A stretch of DNA of 35,000 nucleotides. Source: Oceanicola granulosus HTCC2516. GTDB taxonomy: Bacteria; Pseudomonadota; Alphaproteobacteria; Rhodobacterales; Rhodobacteraceae. The translations under genes and the position numbers were made by a program. Each line of letters opens with the position of its first letter. Position 1 is the first letter of the stretch. Shown in pieces: positions 17,954-26,037 of the stretch. Location of the stretch: assembly GCF_000153305.1 (NCBI RefSeq), contig NZ_CH724108.1, positions 693,698 to 728,697 of the forward strand. The letters run 5' to 3'. The notes below the pieces were generated by a model. The model worked only from the letters and a program-made list of their open reading frames with translations. It did no database searches and was not told where the DNA came from.

Positions 17954-20194
17954 ATGCGCACCGACACGCCCCTCGTCGACGACTGGACCTTCGCCCCCGG
18001 CTTCTCGCCCGCCGCTGTCGGCAGGCGGCTCGAGGGCGCGCCGGTGAGCCTGCCGCACAGCGCGGTGGAGCTGCCGTTCGACTACTTCGACGAGACCGCC
18101 TACCAGAAGCCGTTCACCTATCAGCGGGTGCTGGCGTGGGAGCCGCGCTTCGAGGGCCGGCGCGTGCGGCTGCTGTTCGAGGGCGCGATGGCCGACGCCG
18201 TGGTCTGGGTGAACGGGCAGGAGGTGGCGCGGCACCGGGACGGCTACACGCCGTTCCACGCCGAGCTGACCGAGCACCTGCGGCCGGGCGACAACATCGT
18301 GACGGTGAAGGTCGACGGCGCGGAGAACCCCGAGATCCCGCCCTTCGGCGGCCAGATCGACTACCTCACCTATGCCGGCCTCTACCGCGACGTGCGCCTG
18401 CAGGTGCTGCCCCGGCTCGCGCTCGGCCACGTCACCATCACCACGCCCGACGCGCTGGCGGGCAAGAAGAGCGTCCGCATCCACGCCGCGCTCGACAGCG
18501 CGCCCGCCCCGGCACGGCTCACGGCACGGCTGCTTGATGGCGAGGGCGGCCTGATCGCGCGCGCCGAGGCGGAGACCGAAGGCGGCGCGGCGCGGCTCGA
18601 CTTCGACGGGCTGACGGGGCTGCGGCTCTGGACGCTCGACGACCCGGCGCTCTACAGCGTCGAGCTGACACTCGAGAGCGCCGCCGGCACCGACCGCGTC
18701 ACCGAGCGCTTCGGTTTCCGCACCGCCGAGTTCACCGCGACCGGCTTCCGGCTCAACGGCCGGCCGCTCAAGCTGATCGGCCTCAACCGCCACCAGTCGT
18801 TCCCCCATTCGGGCTACGCCCAGGGCCGCCACTCGCAAGAGCGCGACGCCGAGATCCTCAAGCACGAGCTCGGCTGCAACATGGTGCGCACCTCGCACTA
18901 CCCGCAGAGCAAGCACTTCCTGAACCGCTGCGACGAGCTCGGCCTGCTGGTCTTCGAGGAGATCCCCGGCTGGCAGCATATCGGCGGCGCGGACTGGAAG
19001 GCGGAAGCGGTCGAGAACGTGCGGCGGATGATCGAGCGCGACCGCAACCACCCCTCCATCGTCATCTGGGGCGTGCGCATCAACGAGAGCCAGGACGACC
19101 ACGACTTCTACGCCGAGACCAACCGCCTCGCCCGCGCGCTCGACCCGACGCGCCAGACCGGCGGCGTGCGCTTCATCACCGACAGCGAGATGCTGGAGGA
19201 CGTCTACACGATGAACGACTTCATCCTCGGCGACTTCGAGCAGCCCTTCTCCAACCGCCCCCGCACCGCCCTGCGCGCGCAGCGCGAGACCACGGGCCTC
19301 AAGCGCGACGTGCCCTACCTCGTGACCGAGTATAACGGCCACATGTTCCCCACCAAGGCGGGCGATCCCGAGCTGCGCCAGGTCGAGCACGTGACGCGCC
19401 ACCTCGACGTGCTCGACGCGATGTACGGCGACCCGGCGATCTCGGGCTGCATCGGCTGGTGCATGTTCGACTACAACACCCACAAGGATTTCGGCGCCGG
19501 CGACCGCATCTGCCACCACGGCGTGATGACGATGTTCCGCGACAAGAAGTTCGCCGCCGACGCCTATGCCAGCCAGCGCGATCCGGCGGCGGGGGTGGTG
19601 ATGACGCCGGTGACGGTCTGGGCGCGGGGCGAGCGCAACATCGGCGGCGTGCTGCCGCTGACGGTGCTGACCAACTGCGACGAGATCGAGGTCCGGCTCG
19701 GGGCGGACAAGGTCAAGCGCATCGGCCCGGCGCGCAGCCGCTACCCGCACCTGCCGCACCCGCCGGTGATCCTCGACCATCGCGACTTCAGCCGCCAGGA
19801 GCTCGGCAGCTGGGGGATGGCGTGGGAAGACGTGGAGTTCGTCGGCTACGTCGGCGGCCAGGAGGTCGCGCGCCGCCGCTTCGTCGCCGACCCGGTGCCC
19901 ACGACGCTCGAGGTGCGGCCCGACCTCGCCGCCGCGCGGGTGCGCGACGAGGTGCGGGTGATGATCCGGGCGAAGGACCAGGCGGGCAACGTGCTGCCGT
20001 TCCTCGCCGACGCGGTGACGCTCGACGTCTCCGGCCCCGGCGCGCTGATCGGCCCCGCGCAGCGGGTGCTGCGCGGAGGCACCACCGGCGCCTGGGTACG
20101 CCTGACCGCGCCCGGCACCGTCACGCTTTCCGTCGCCTCCGGCCGCTTCGCGCCGGTCGAGGTGTCCATTTCCGTCACTGAGGAGCAACCATGA
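17954..20194 (+). CDS. Glycoside hydrolase family 2 enzyme (beta-galactosidase/glucuronidase type)
   Basis: This 746-residue retaining beta-glycosidase has no signal peptide, so it acts in the cytoplasm. Domain order is the GH2 one: sugar-binding jelly roll (about 5-150, with DAVVWVNGQEVARHRDGYTPF), Ig-like domain (155-260), TIM barrel (262-545) and C-terminal Ig-like domains. In the barrel, GLNRHQSFPHSG, NMVRTSHYPQSK and FEEIPGW are typical. The acid/base is Glu378 in GVRINES and the nucleophile Glu459 in LVTEYNGH. Both are intact. The ribosome site is GGAGA at 17940-17944. The stop overlaps the next gene's ATG (ATGA), so the two are coupled. The family covers beta-galactosidase, glucuronidase and mannosidase; I cannot name the substrate. 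Confidence 0.93.
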   Translation: MRTDTPLVDDWTFAPGFSPAAVGRRLEGAPVSLPHSAVELPFDYFDETAYQKPFTYQRVLAWEPRFEGRRVRLLFEGAMADAVVWVNGQEVARHRDGYTPFHAELTEHLRPGDNIVTVKVDGAENPEIPPFGGQIDYLTYAGLYRDVRLQVLPRLALGHVTITTPDALAGKKSVRIHAALDSAPAPARLTARLLDGEGGLIARAEAETEGGAARLDFDGLTGLRLWTLDDPALYSVELTLESAAGTDRVTERFGFRTAEFTATGFRLNGRPLKLIGLNRHQSFPHSGYAQGRHSQERDAEILKHELGCNMVRTSHYPQSKHFLNRCDELGLLVFEEIPGWQHIGGADWKAEAVENVRRMIERDRNHPSIVIWGVRINESQDDHDFYAETNRLARALDPTRQTGGVRFITDSEMLEDVYTMNDFILGDFEQPFSNRPRTALRAQRETTGLKRDVPYLVTEYNGHMFPTKAGDPELRQVEHVTRHLDVLDAMYGDPAISGCIGWCMFDYNTHKDFGAGDRICHHGVMTMFRDKKFAADAYASQRDPAAGVVMTPVTVWARGERNIGGVLPLTVLTNCDEIEVRLGADKVKRIGPARSRYPHLPHPPVILDHRDFSRQELGSWGMAWEDVEFVGYVGGQEVARRRFVADPVPTTLEVRPDLAAARVRDEVRVMIRAKDQAGNVLPFLADAVTLDVSGPGALIGPAQRVLRGGTTGAWVRLTAPGTVTLSVASGRFAPVEVSISVTEEQP

Positions 20195-22200
20195 CGCAGA
20201 CCCGGTGGGGCATCATCGGCCCCGGCACCATCGCCCACAACTTCGCCGACGGCCTGAGCGAGGCCCCTTCGGGCGTGCTGCACGCGATCGCCAGCCGCAG
20301 CGCCGAGCGCCGGGCCGCCTTCGGGGCGCGCTATGACGTGGCGGAGGCCCGCCGCTACGGCGACGCCGAGGCGCTGGTCGCGGACCCGGAGGTCGACGCG
20401 GTCTACGTCGCGACGCCGCATCCCTTCCACGCCGAGTTCGCGCTCATGGCGCTGCGGGCGGGCAAGGCGGTGCTGGTGGAGAAGCCCGCCGGGCTCAACG
20501 CCGCCGAGACGACGGCGCTCGTCGAGGCGGCACGGCAGGAGGGCGTCGCCTTCGGCGAGGGCTACATGTACCGCTTCCACCCCCAGATCGCCCGGCTGGC
20601 CGAACTGGTCCGGGAGGGGGCGATCGGCGAGTTGCGCCACGTCCGGGCGAGCTTCGGCTTCGCCGCGCCGCGCAAGGCCGAATCGCGGCTCTATGCGCGC
20701 GAGCTCGCCGGGGGCGGCATTCTCGATGTCGGCGGCTACCCCGTTTCCGCCGCGCTCTTCTGCGCCGGCCTCGCGCGCGGCGCGCCGTTCGCCGCGCCGC
20801 TGGCGCTGCGCGGGGTGGGGCATGTCGGGCCGACCGGGGTCGACGAGGTGGCCTACGGGCTGCTCGATTTCGGCGAGGGGCTGACGGCGGAGATCGCCTG
20901 CGGCGTCGCCCGGGCGATGGCCAACGAGCTGGTGCTCGAGGGCAGCGCCGGGAGCCTGCGCCTGCCGAACCCGTGGATGCCCGGCCGCGACGCCGGCCCC
21001 TCCGACGCGACGCTGCTGCTGACGCGCGGCGGCGAGACCGAGGAGATCGTGCTGCGCCACCCCGAGCACCTGTTCGCCTTCGAGGCCGAGGCGGCGAGCC
21101 AGACCGTCGCGCGGGGCCTCGCAGAGCCACCCGCCCCGGCGGTGTCGCACGCCGAGAGCATCGCCATCGCCGAGGCGCTCGACACCTGGCGCGCCGAGGT
21201 TGGCTACCGCACCGTCGGCGAGGATGCCGCGAGCCTGCGCCGCCTGCCGCGCACCCTGCCGCGCGGGTTGCCCGAGATGCCGCAGGTGCGCGTCGAGGGG
21301 CTGGAGCGGCCGATGAGCCGCTTCGTGATGGGCTGCGACAACCGCAACACCGTAGCCGAGGGCGCGGTGATCTGGGACGCGTGGCTCGAGGCGGGCGGCA
21401 ACGCCTTCGACACCGCCTTCGTCTACGGCGCGGGGCGGCACGAGGCGGTGCTCGGCGAGTGGATCGCCGCGCGCGGGGTGGCCGACGAGATCACCGTTAT
21501 CGTCAAGGGCGCGCACTCGCCCTACTGCACCCCCGACGCCATCGAGACGCAGCTCGACATCTCGCTCGACCGCCTCAACCTCGAGCGGGCGCCGATCTAC
21601 GTGATGCACCGCGACAACCCGGACGTGCCGGTGGGCGAGTTCGTCGACGTGCTCGACCGGCTGCACCGCGCCGGGCGGATCGGCCTCTGGGGCGGCTCCA
21701 ACTGGAGCGCCGCGCGCCTCGCCGAGGCCCGCGCCGATGCCGCCGCGCGGGGCAAGGCCGCGCCGTCGCTGCTCAACAACAACCTGGCGCTGGCGGTGAT
21801 GGAGCGGCCGGTCTGGCCCGGCTGCGTCAGCTCCAACGATCCGGAGACGCTCGGCTTCCTGCGCCGCGAGCAGGTGATGCATCTGAGCTGGTCGTCGGGC
21901 GCGCGCGGCTACTTTCTGCCGCCCGAGATCCGGGGCCGGCTGCCCGAGGACACCGCGCCCGAGACCTGCTTCGGCAGCGAGGCCAACGCCGAACGCCGCC
22001 GCCGCGCCGAACAGCTCGCCGCCGAGCGCGGCACCACCGCCCACGCCGTCGCCATGGCCTGGGTGCTGGCGCAGGGCTTCCCGTCGTTCGCGCTGATCGG
22101 CCCGCGCTCGCCCGGCGAGCTGGCCTCGACGCTGCCGGCGCTGGCAGTGGAGCTGAGCGCGCAGGAGGTGGCTTGGCTGAACCTGGAGGCGGAGGGGTAG
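20191..22200 (+). CDS. Fusion of Gfo/Idh/MocA dehydrogenase and aldo/keto reductase
   Basis: This 669-residue protein joins two NAD(P)-dependent sugar redox enzymes. Residues 1-345 are a Gfo/Idh/MocA dehydrogenase: Rossmann loop GIIGPGTIA (7-15), EKPAG with Lys98, and GGGILDVGGYPV with Asp179 and Tyr183, the variant seen in the dihydrodiol/xylose dehydrogenase branch. After a Pro/Arg-rich linker (about 346-372), residues 373-669 are an aldo/keto reductase with an intact tetrad, Asp407, Tyr412, Lys439 and His473, and a cofactor-binding IGPRSPGEL near the end. Its ATG overlaps the GH2 stop, so it should act on the released sugar or on the glycoside itself. Two opposite redox activities in one chain suggest oxidation then re-reduction, that is, an epimerisation, but this is inference. 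Confidence 0.9.
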   Translation: MTQTRWGIIGPGTIAHNFADGLSEAPSGVLHAIASRSAERRAAFGARYDVAEARRYGDAEALVADPEVDAVYVATPHPFHAEFALMALRAGKAVLVEKPAGLNAAETTALVEAARQEGVAFGEGYMYRFHPQIARLAELVREGAIGELRHVRASFGFAAPRKAESRLYARELAGGGILDVGGYPVSAALFCAGLARGAPFAAPLALRGVGHVGPTGVDEVAYGLLDFGEGLTAEIACGVARAMANELVLEGSAGSLRLPNPWMPGRDAGPSDATLLLTRGGETEEIVLRHPEHLFAFEAEAASQTVARGLAEPPAPAVSHAESIAIAEALDTWRAEVGYRTVGEDAASLRRLPRTLPRGLPEMPQVRVEGLERPMSRFVMGCDNRNTVAEGAVIWDAWLEAGGNAFDTAFVYGAGRHEAVLGEWIAARGVADEITVIVKGAHSPYCTPDAIETQLDISLDRLNLERAPIYVMHRDNPDVPVGEFVDVLDRLHRAGRIGLWGGSNWSAARLAEARADAAARGKAAPSLLNNNLALAVMERPVWPGCVSSNDPETLGFLRREQVMHLSWSSGARGYFLPPEIRGRLPEDTAPETCFGSEANAERRRRAEQLAAERGTTAHAVAMAWVLAQGFPSFALIGPRSPGELASTLPALAVELSAQEVAWLNLEAEG

Positions 22201-22202
22201 GG

Positions 22203-22394
22203 GCGCGGGCCGGGCTGAAGCCCGGCCTACGAGGCGGTACGGGGCCGTTGGCGCGGGCCGGGCTGAAGCCCGGCCTACGAGGCGGTACGGGGCCGTTGGC
22301 GCGGGCCGGGCTGAAGCCCGGCCTACGAGGCGGTACGGGGCCGTTGGCGCGGGCCGGGCTGAAGCCCGGCCTACGGGGCAGTGCGGGGCCGTTG
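22203..22394. repeat. Four tandem 48-bp units, each with a REP-like palindrome
   Basis: Units start at 22203, 22251, 22299 and 22347. The first three are identical; the fourth differs at three bases. Each contains the 18-base near-perfect palindrome GCCGGGCTGAAGCCCGGC (22209-22226, 22257-22274, 22305-22322, 22353-22370) followed by CTAC. The array lies between two convergent genes, the usual place for REP elements. The identity of three units indicates recent duplication. Confidence 0.93.
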
Positions 22395-22400
22395 GCGTAG

Positions 22401-22465
22401 GCCGGACTTCAGCCCGGCAGCCCTGCAGCGTCGGGGCGGTGGTGTAGGCCGGGCTTCAGCCCGGC
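22401..22465. repeat. Two inverted copies of the same REP-like palindrome
   Basis: GCCGGACTTCAGCCCGGC at 22401-22418 and GCCGGGCTTCAGCCCGGC at 22448-22465 carry the palindrome of the adjacent array in opposite orientation, each preceded by GTAG instead of followed by CTAC. They may act as a terminator or mRNA-stabilising hairpin for the convergent genes. No RAYT-type transposase is in the window. Confidence 0.85.
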
Positions 22466-22490
22466 ACACCCCGCGCTCCCACCGGCGCCC

Positions 22491-24305
22491 TCACCCTTCC
22501 ATCCGCTCCAGCTCGTCGATCAGCCCCTCGATCATCGCCAGGCCCTTGTTCCAGAAGGCCGGGTCGGAGGCGTCGAGGCCGAAGGGGGCGAGGAGGTCCT
22601 TGTGGTGCTTGGAGCCGCCGGCCTTGAGCATGGCGAAGTACTTGTCGTTGAAGCTCTCGCCGCTCTCCTCGTAGACCGCGTAGAGCGCGTTCACCAGGCC
22701 GTCGCCAAAGGCGTAGGCGTAGACGTAGAACGGCGAGTGGACGAAGTGGGGGATGTAGGCCCAGAACGTCTCGTAGCCCTCGGCGAAGTCGAAGACGGGC
22801 CCGAGGCTCTCGGCCTGCACCGACATCCACAGCGCGTTGATGTCGTCGGGGGTCAGCTCGCCGCCGCGGCGGGCCTCGTGGAGCTTGCACTCGAAGTCGT
22901 AGAAGGCGATCTGCCGCACGACCGTGTTGATCATGTCCTCGACCTTGCCCGCCAGCAGCACCTTGCGCTCGGCGTCCGAGGGCGCCTCGCGCAGCAGCTT
23001 GCGGAAGGTGAGCATCTCGCCGAACACCGACGCCGTCTCGGCCAGCGTCAGCGGCGTCGATGAGAGCAACTCGCCCTGGTCGGCCGCGAGCACCTGGTGG
23101 ACGCCGTGGCCGAGCTCGTGGGCGAGGGTCATCACGTCGCGCGGTTTGCCGAGGTAGTTGAGCATCACGTAGGGATGCACCTCCGTCACCGTCGGGTGGG
23201 CGAAGGCGCCCGGGGCCTTGCCGGGCTTCACGCCGGCGTCGATCCAGCCCTTGTCGAAGAACGGGCGGGCGAGGTCGGCCATGCGCGGGTCGAAGTCGGC
23301 GTAGGCATCGCTCACCGTGGCGCGGGCCTCGTCCCAGCCGACGATGCGGTCGCTCTCCATCGGCAGCGGCGCGTTGCGGTCCCAGACCTGCAGCCGCTCG
23401 AGGCCGAGCCACTTCGCCTTGAGCGCGTAGTAGCGGTGGGACAGGCGCGGGTAGGCGGCGACCACGGCGTCGCGCAGCGCCTCGACCACCTCGGGCTCGA
23501 CGTGGTTGGCGAGGTGGCGGCCGGTCTGCGGCGTCGGCATGCCCCGCCAGCGGTCCTCGATCTCCTTCTCCTTGGTCAGCGTGTTGTGCACGCGCGCGAA
23601 GGTGCGCACGTTGGCGCCGAATACCTCGCTCAGGGCGCGGAAGCCCGCCTCGCGCTTGGCGCGGTCCTGCTCGGTGAGCAGGTTCAGCGTCGCCTCGATG
23701 CCCAGCGTCTCGCCGTCGACCTCGAAGGTCAGCCCGGCGATGGTCTCGTCGAACAGCTTGTTCCAGGCGGAGGCCCCCACGACGGACTGGTCGTGCAGGA
23801 ACTTCTCGAGCTCGTCGGAGAGCTGGTAGGGCCGCATCGCGCGCATCCGCTCGATCACCGGGCGGTAGCGGTCGAGTTCGGCGCTCTCCGAGAGCAGCTG
23901 CTCGACGCGCTCGTCGGACAGGCGGTTGAACTCGAGCGACCAGAAGACGAGCGGCGTGGTGTAGGTGGTCAGCCGGTCCTGGCAGTCGGAGAGGAACTTG
24001 GCGCGCTCGGCGTCGGTGGTCTGCTGGTAGTAGCGCAGGCCGGCGAAGGACATGATCCGGCCGGAGACGACGTCGATCTTCTCGTAGCGCGTCACCGCCT
24101 CGAGCATCTGGTGGGCGGAGAGGTCGGCGAGCTTGCCCTCGTAGTCGCGCGCGAAGTCGGCGCAGGCCTGCTCGAGCCAGTCCAGATCGCGCTTCAGCTC
24201 GGGCGCGTCGGCGGCCTCGTAGAGATCGCTCAGGTCCCACTCGGGCAGGTCGCCGAGGTCGCGGCCGCCGGCGGCGGCGTCCTTATCGTAGACGGGGTCT
24301 TGCAT
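22491..24305 (-). CDS. pepF: Oligoendopeptidase F, M3 family zinc metallopeptidase
   Basis: This 604-residue cytoplasmic peptidase cleaves short peptides. The zinc site is HELGH (396-400) with the third ligand Glu423 in LAETASVFGE, the M3 arrangement. The N-terminal PEWDLSDLYEAADAPELKRDL and the later FHKDL-like SKHHKDLLAPFGLD block are characteristic of PepF/TIGR02290-type proteins. Start ATG 24303-24305 has GAGGA eight bases upstream; the open frame extends further but only into the neighbouring SDR gene region. Eleven bases separate it from the SDR stop, so it is probably the last gene of the DUF1178-SDR-pepF operon. A REP-like array follows its stop. Confidence 0.95.
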   Translation of the reverse strand: MQDPVYDKDAAAGGRDLGDLPEWDLSDLYEAADAPELKRDLDWLEQACADFARDYEGKLADLSAHQMLEAVTRYEKIDVVSGRIMSFAGLRYYQQTTDAERAKFLSDCQDRLTTYTTPLVFWSLEFNRLSDERVEQLLSESAELDRYRPVIERMRAMRPYQLSDELEKFLHDQSVVGASAWNKLFDETIAGLTFEVDGETLGIEATLNLLTEQDRAKREAGFRALSEVFGANVRTFARVHNTLTKEKEIEDRWRGMPTPQTGRHLANHVEPEVVEALRDAVVAAYPRLSHRYYALKAKWLGLERLQVWDRNAPLPMESDRIVGWDEARATVSDAYADFDPRMADLARPFFDKGWIDAGVKPGKAPGAFAHPTVTEVHPYVMLNYLGKPRDVMTLAHELGHGVHQVLAADQGELLSSTPLTLAETASVFGEMLTFRKLLREAPSDAERKVLLAGKVEDMINTVVRQIAFYDFECKLHEARRGGELTPDDINALWMSVQAESLGPVFDFAEGYETFWAYIPHFVHSPFYVYAYAFGDGLVNALYAVYEESGESFNDKYFAMLKAGGSKHHKDLLAPFGLDASDPAFWNKGLAMIEGLIDELERMEG

Positions 24306-24316
24306 CGCTGTCGTCC

Positions 24317-24958
24317 TCAGAATGGGTGTTTGGTGCCGTTCCAGGTTTCGAAACAGCCCGTATTGTGGAGGTCGAGCTCGTCGAAGCGCTCGGCGAGTCC
24401 CTCCGCGGCCTCGCGCGGCGACAGGCTGGCGCCGTCGCCGCCCATGTCGGTGCGCACCCAGCCGGGGTGGTAGGCGCCGACGGCGATGCCGTCGGGCTCG
24501 AGATCGGAGGCGAGGTTCTTCGCCAGGTTCAGCACCGCCGCCTTGGAGGCGCGGTAGATGTAGGCGCCGCCCGTGGCCTTGCGCGACGAGCCCATCTGCG
24601 AGGCGAGGATGGCGATCTTCCCCTCCGCCTCGATCAGCGCCGGCAGCAGCGCCTGCACCGTCAGGAAGACGCCGGTGACGTTGGTGGCGAAGACCTCGGC
24701 CCACATCGCCGCCGGATAGCCGGTGTCGTGGCGCTCGTGGCGGTCCGGGAAGATGCCGGCGTTGCAGACCAGCAGGTCGAGCTCCCCGCCCACCTCGCCG
24801 GGCAGGCGCGCGAGCGAGGCCGGATCGGTCACGTCGAGCTGGATGAGCCCATCGCCGCCGCGGCGCGAGGTGCCCAGCACCTCGTCGTCGCTCTCCTCGT
24901 AGATGTCCATGAGGGCGCTGCCGATGCCCCGGCTGGCTCCGGTGACCAGGATGCGCAT
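24317..24958 (-). CDS. Short-chain dehydrogenase/reductase
   Basis: This 213-residue classical SDR shows the cofactor loop TGASRGIG (6-13), CNAG (65-68), and catalytic Ser120, Tyr135 and Lys139 (Y-x-x-x-K in YRASK). The conserved PGWVRTDMGG follows. It is shorter than most SDRs and resembles the CsgA/carbonyl reductase-like subgroup that includes sniffer-type proteins. Asp42 in LDVTD contacts adenine in the family. The substrate cannot be inferred. Its start overlaps the stop of the DUF1178 gene by four bases, so the two are translationally coupled. Confidence 0.93.
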   Translation of the reverse strand: MRILVTGASRGIGSALMDIYEESDDEVLGTSRRGGDGLIQLDVTDPASLARLPGEVGGELDLLVCNAGIFPDRHERHDTGYPAAMWAEVFATNVTGVFLTVQALLPALIEAEGKIAILASQMGSSRKATGGAYIYRASKAAVLNLAKNLASDLEPDGIAVGAYHPGWVRTDMGGDGASLSPREAAEGLAERFDELDLHNTGCFETWNGTKHPF

Positions 24959-25365
24959 CAGTTCGACTGGCGCTTCGGCAGGAACGGCAGCGGCAGCACC
25001 GGCACGCCGTCCTCGACGAGCTTCCTCGCCTCGTCGAGCTTCGCGGTGCCGTGGATCTGGCGGTGCGGAGCCTCGCCCTCGTGCATCGCGCGGGCCTCCT
25101 TGACGAACCCCGCACCCACGTCCTCGGAGTTGGCCTCGAGCTTCCGGCGCATCTCCGCGAGCTTCTGCTCGGCGACGGAGGCGGGGCGCGAGAGCGGGCG
25201 GTCGGTGTTGACCGCGGGCGCCATGAGCACCTTCGTCACCTCGGTGCTGCCGCAGACCGCGCAGGCGACATGGCCGGCCTTGTCGAGCCGGTCGAACGCC
25301 TCGGCGGAGGAGAACCAGCTGTCGAAGCGGTGGTCGTCAGTGCATTTCAGGGCGTAGCGGATCAT
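24958..25365 (-). CDS. DUF1178 family protein
   Basis: This 135-residue small protein matches DUF1178: MIRYALKCTDDHRFDSWFSS at the start, a C-x-x-C at Cys35 and Cys38 (CAVCGS), and a long charged helix. Cys8, Cys35 and Cys38 may form part of a metal-binding site. The fold suggests a zinc-ribbon regulator-like protein, but the function of the family is unknown. I start it at ATG 25363-25365, where family members begin, not at the upstream in-frame ATG at 25417-25419. It is the first gene of a coupled set with the SDR and pepF genes. Confidence 0.9.
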   Translation of the reverse strand: MIRYALKCTDDHRFDSWFSSAEAFDRLDKAGHVACAVCGSTEVTKVLMAPAVNTDRPLSRPASVAEQKLAEMRRKLEANSEDVGAGFVKEARAMHEGEAPHRQIHGTAKLDEARKLVEDGVPVLPLPFLPKRQSN

Positions 25366-25434
25366 CGGGTTTTTCTGCTCAAGACACACCATATCTAACC
25401 GCGAGCGGGCGATGTGCAATGGCGGCGCGGGCGC

Positions 25435-25902
25435 TCAGCCGACCGGGGCCACGAAGTGGCGCACGATGTGCGACAGCTCCGGGTCTTCGAGCCGGTCGGC
25501 GGCCTTCTTGCGCGACAGCCACTTGCGCTTGCGCTGGTCGCTCTCGGGGTAGTCGTCGGCGATGTCGATGACGCGCATGACGTAGACCACCGCGATGACC
25601 GGGATCGCGTCTTCGCCGATCAGCTTGCGGTAGGAGTAGAGCCCGAGCGGCTGGTGGTCGACCTCGCCCGACAGGCCGGCCTCCTCCCACGCCTCGATGG
25701 CGGCGGCCTCGGCGGGGGTGGTGCGGTCCATCGGCCAGCCCTTGGGCAGGATCCAGCGGCGCGTCCCGCGCGAGGTTACGAGGCAGATGCGCACTTTCCC
25801 GTCGACCACCCGCCAGGGCAGGACGGCGAACTGCGTCCGGGCCTCGGCCTTCTTCGCGCCGGTGTGGCGCAGGGGGCGTTGCAGGGGCAAGTTCAGCGAC
25901 AT
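25435..25902 (-). CDS. Nudix hydrolase with a non-canonical Nudix box
   Basis: This 155-residue protein should hydrolyse a nucleoside diphosphate-linked or polyphosphate compound. The Nudix segment begins PKGWPM (53-58) and ends EAWEEAGL (70-77), giving the metal-binding Glu73-Glu74. Two normally conserved positions differ: Thr61 replaces Glu and Ile69 replaces Arg of the box. The PKG-W form resembles diphosphoinositol polyphosphate/diadenosine polyphosphate hydrolases, and such variants are common in alphaproteobacteria. A very close AGGAGG precedes the ATG. A stem at 25916-25935 (GCCCGGC with GCCGGGC) sits just upstream of that ribosome site. It lies 135 bases downstream of waaA, same strand. 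Confidence 0.9.
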   Translation of the reverse strand: MSLNLPLQRPLRHTGAKKAEARTQFAVLPWRVVDGKVRICLVTSRGTRRWILPKGWPMDRTTPAEAAAIEAWEEAGLSGEVDHQPLGLYSYRKLIGEDAIPVIAVVYVMRVIDIADDYPESDQRKRKWLSRKKAADRLEDPELSHIVRHFVAPVG

Positions 25903-26037
25903 CTCCTCCTCGCTTGCCCGGCCGGGCCGCCGGGCATGGGGTCGATATCAGAATGTGGCGGCGAAGCCCAGTAAATCCACCACAAATGCGCGGATCGCGT
26001 CGTTTCCTGCGAAACCGTTGCCGCGCGGAATCGCGCC

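Noticed and set aside
17825-20188. A 787-codon open frame on the minus strand across the GH2 gene
   Set aside because: Shadow of the GH2 coding frame; the plus strand has intact catalytic motifs and start signals.
19846-22044. A 732-codon minus-strand frame under the dehydrogenase-reductase fusion
   Set aside because: It is shadow coding; all catalytic motifs lie on the plus strand.
22203-22465. CRISPR array
   Set aside because: The repeats are tandem without variable spacers; the whole 48-bp unit is repeated and centred on a palindrome, so it is a REP-like tandem array.
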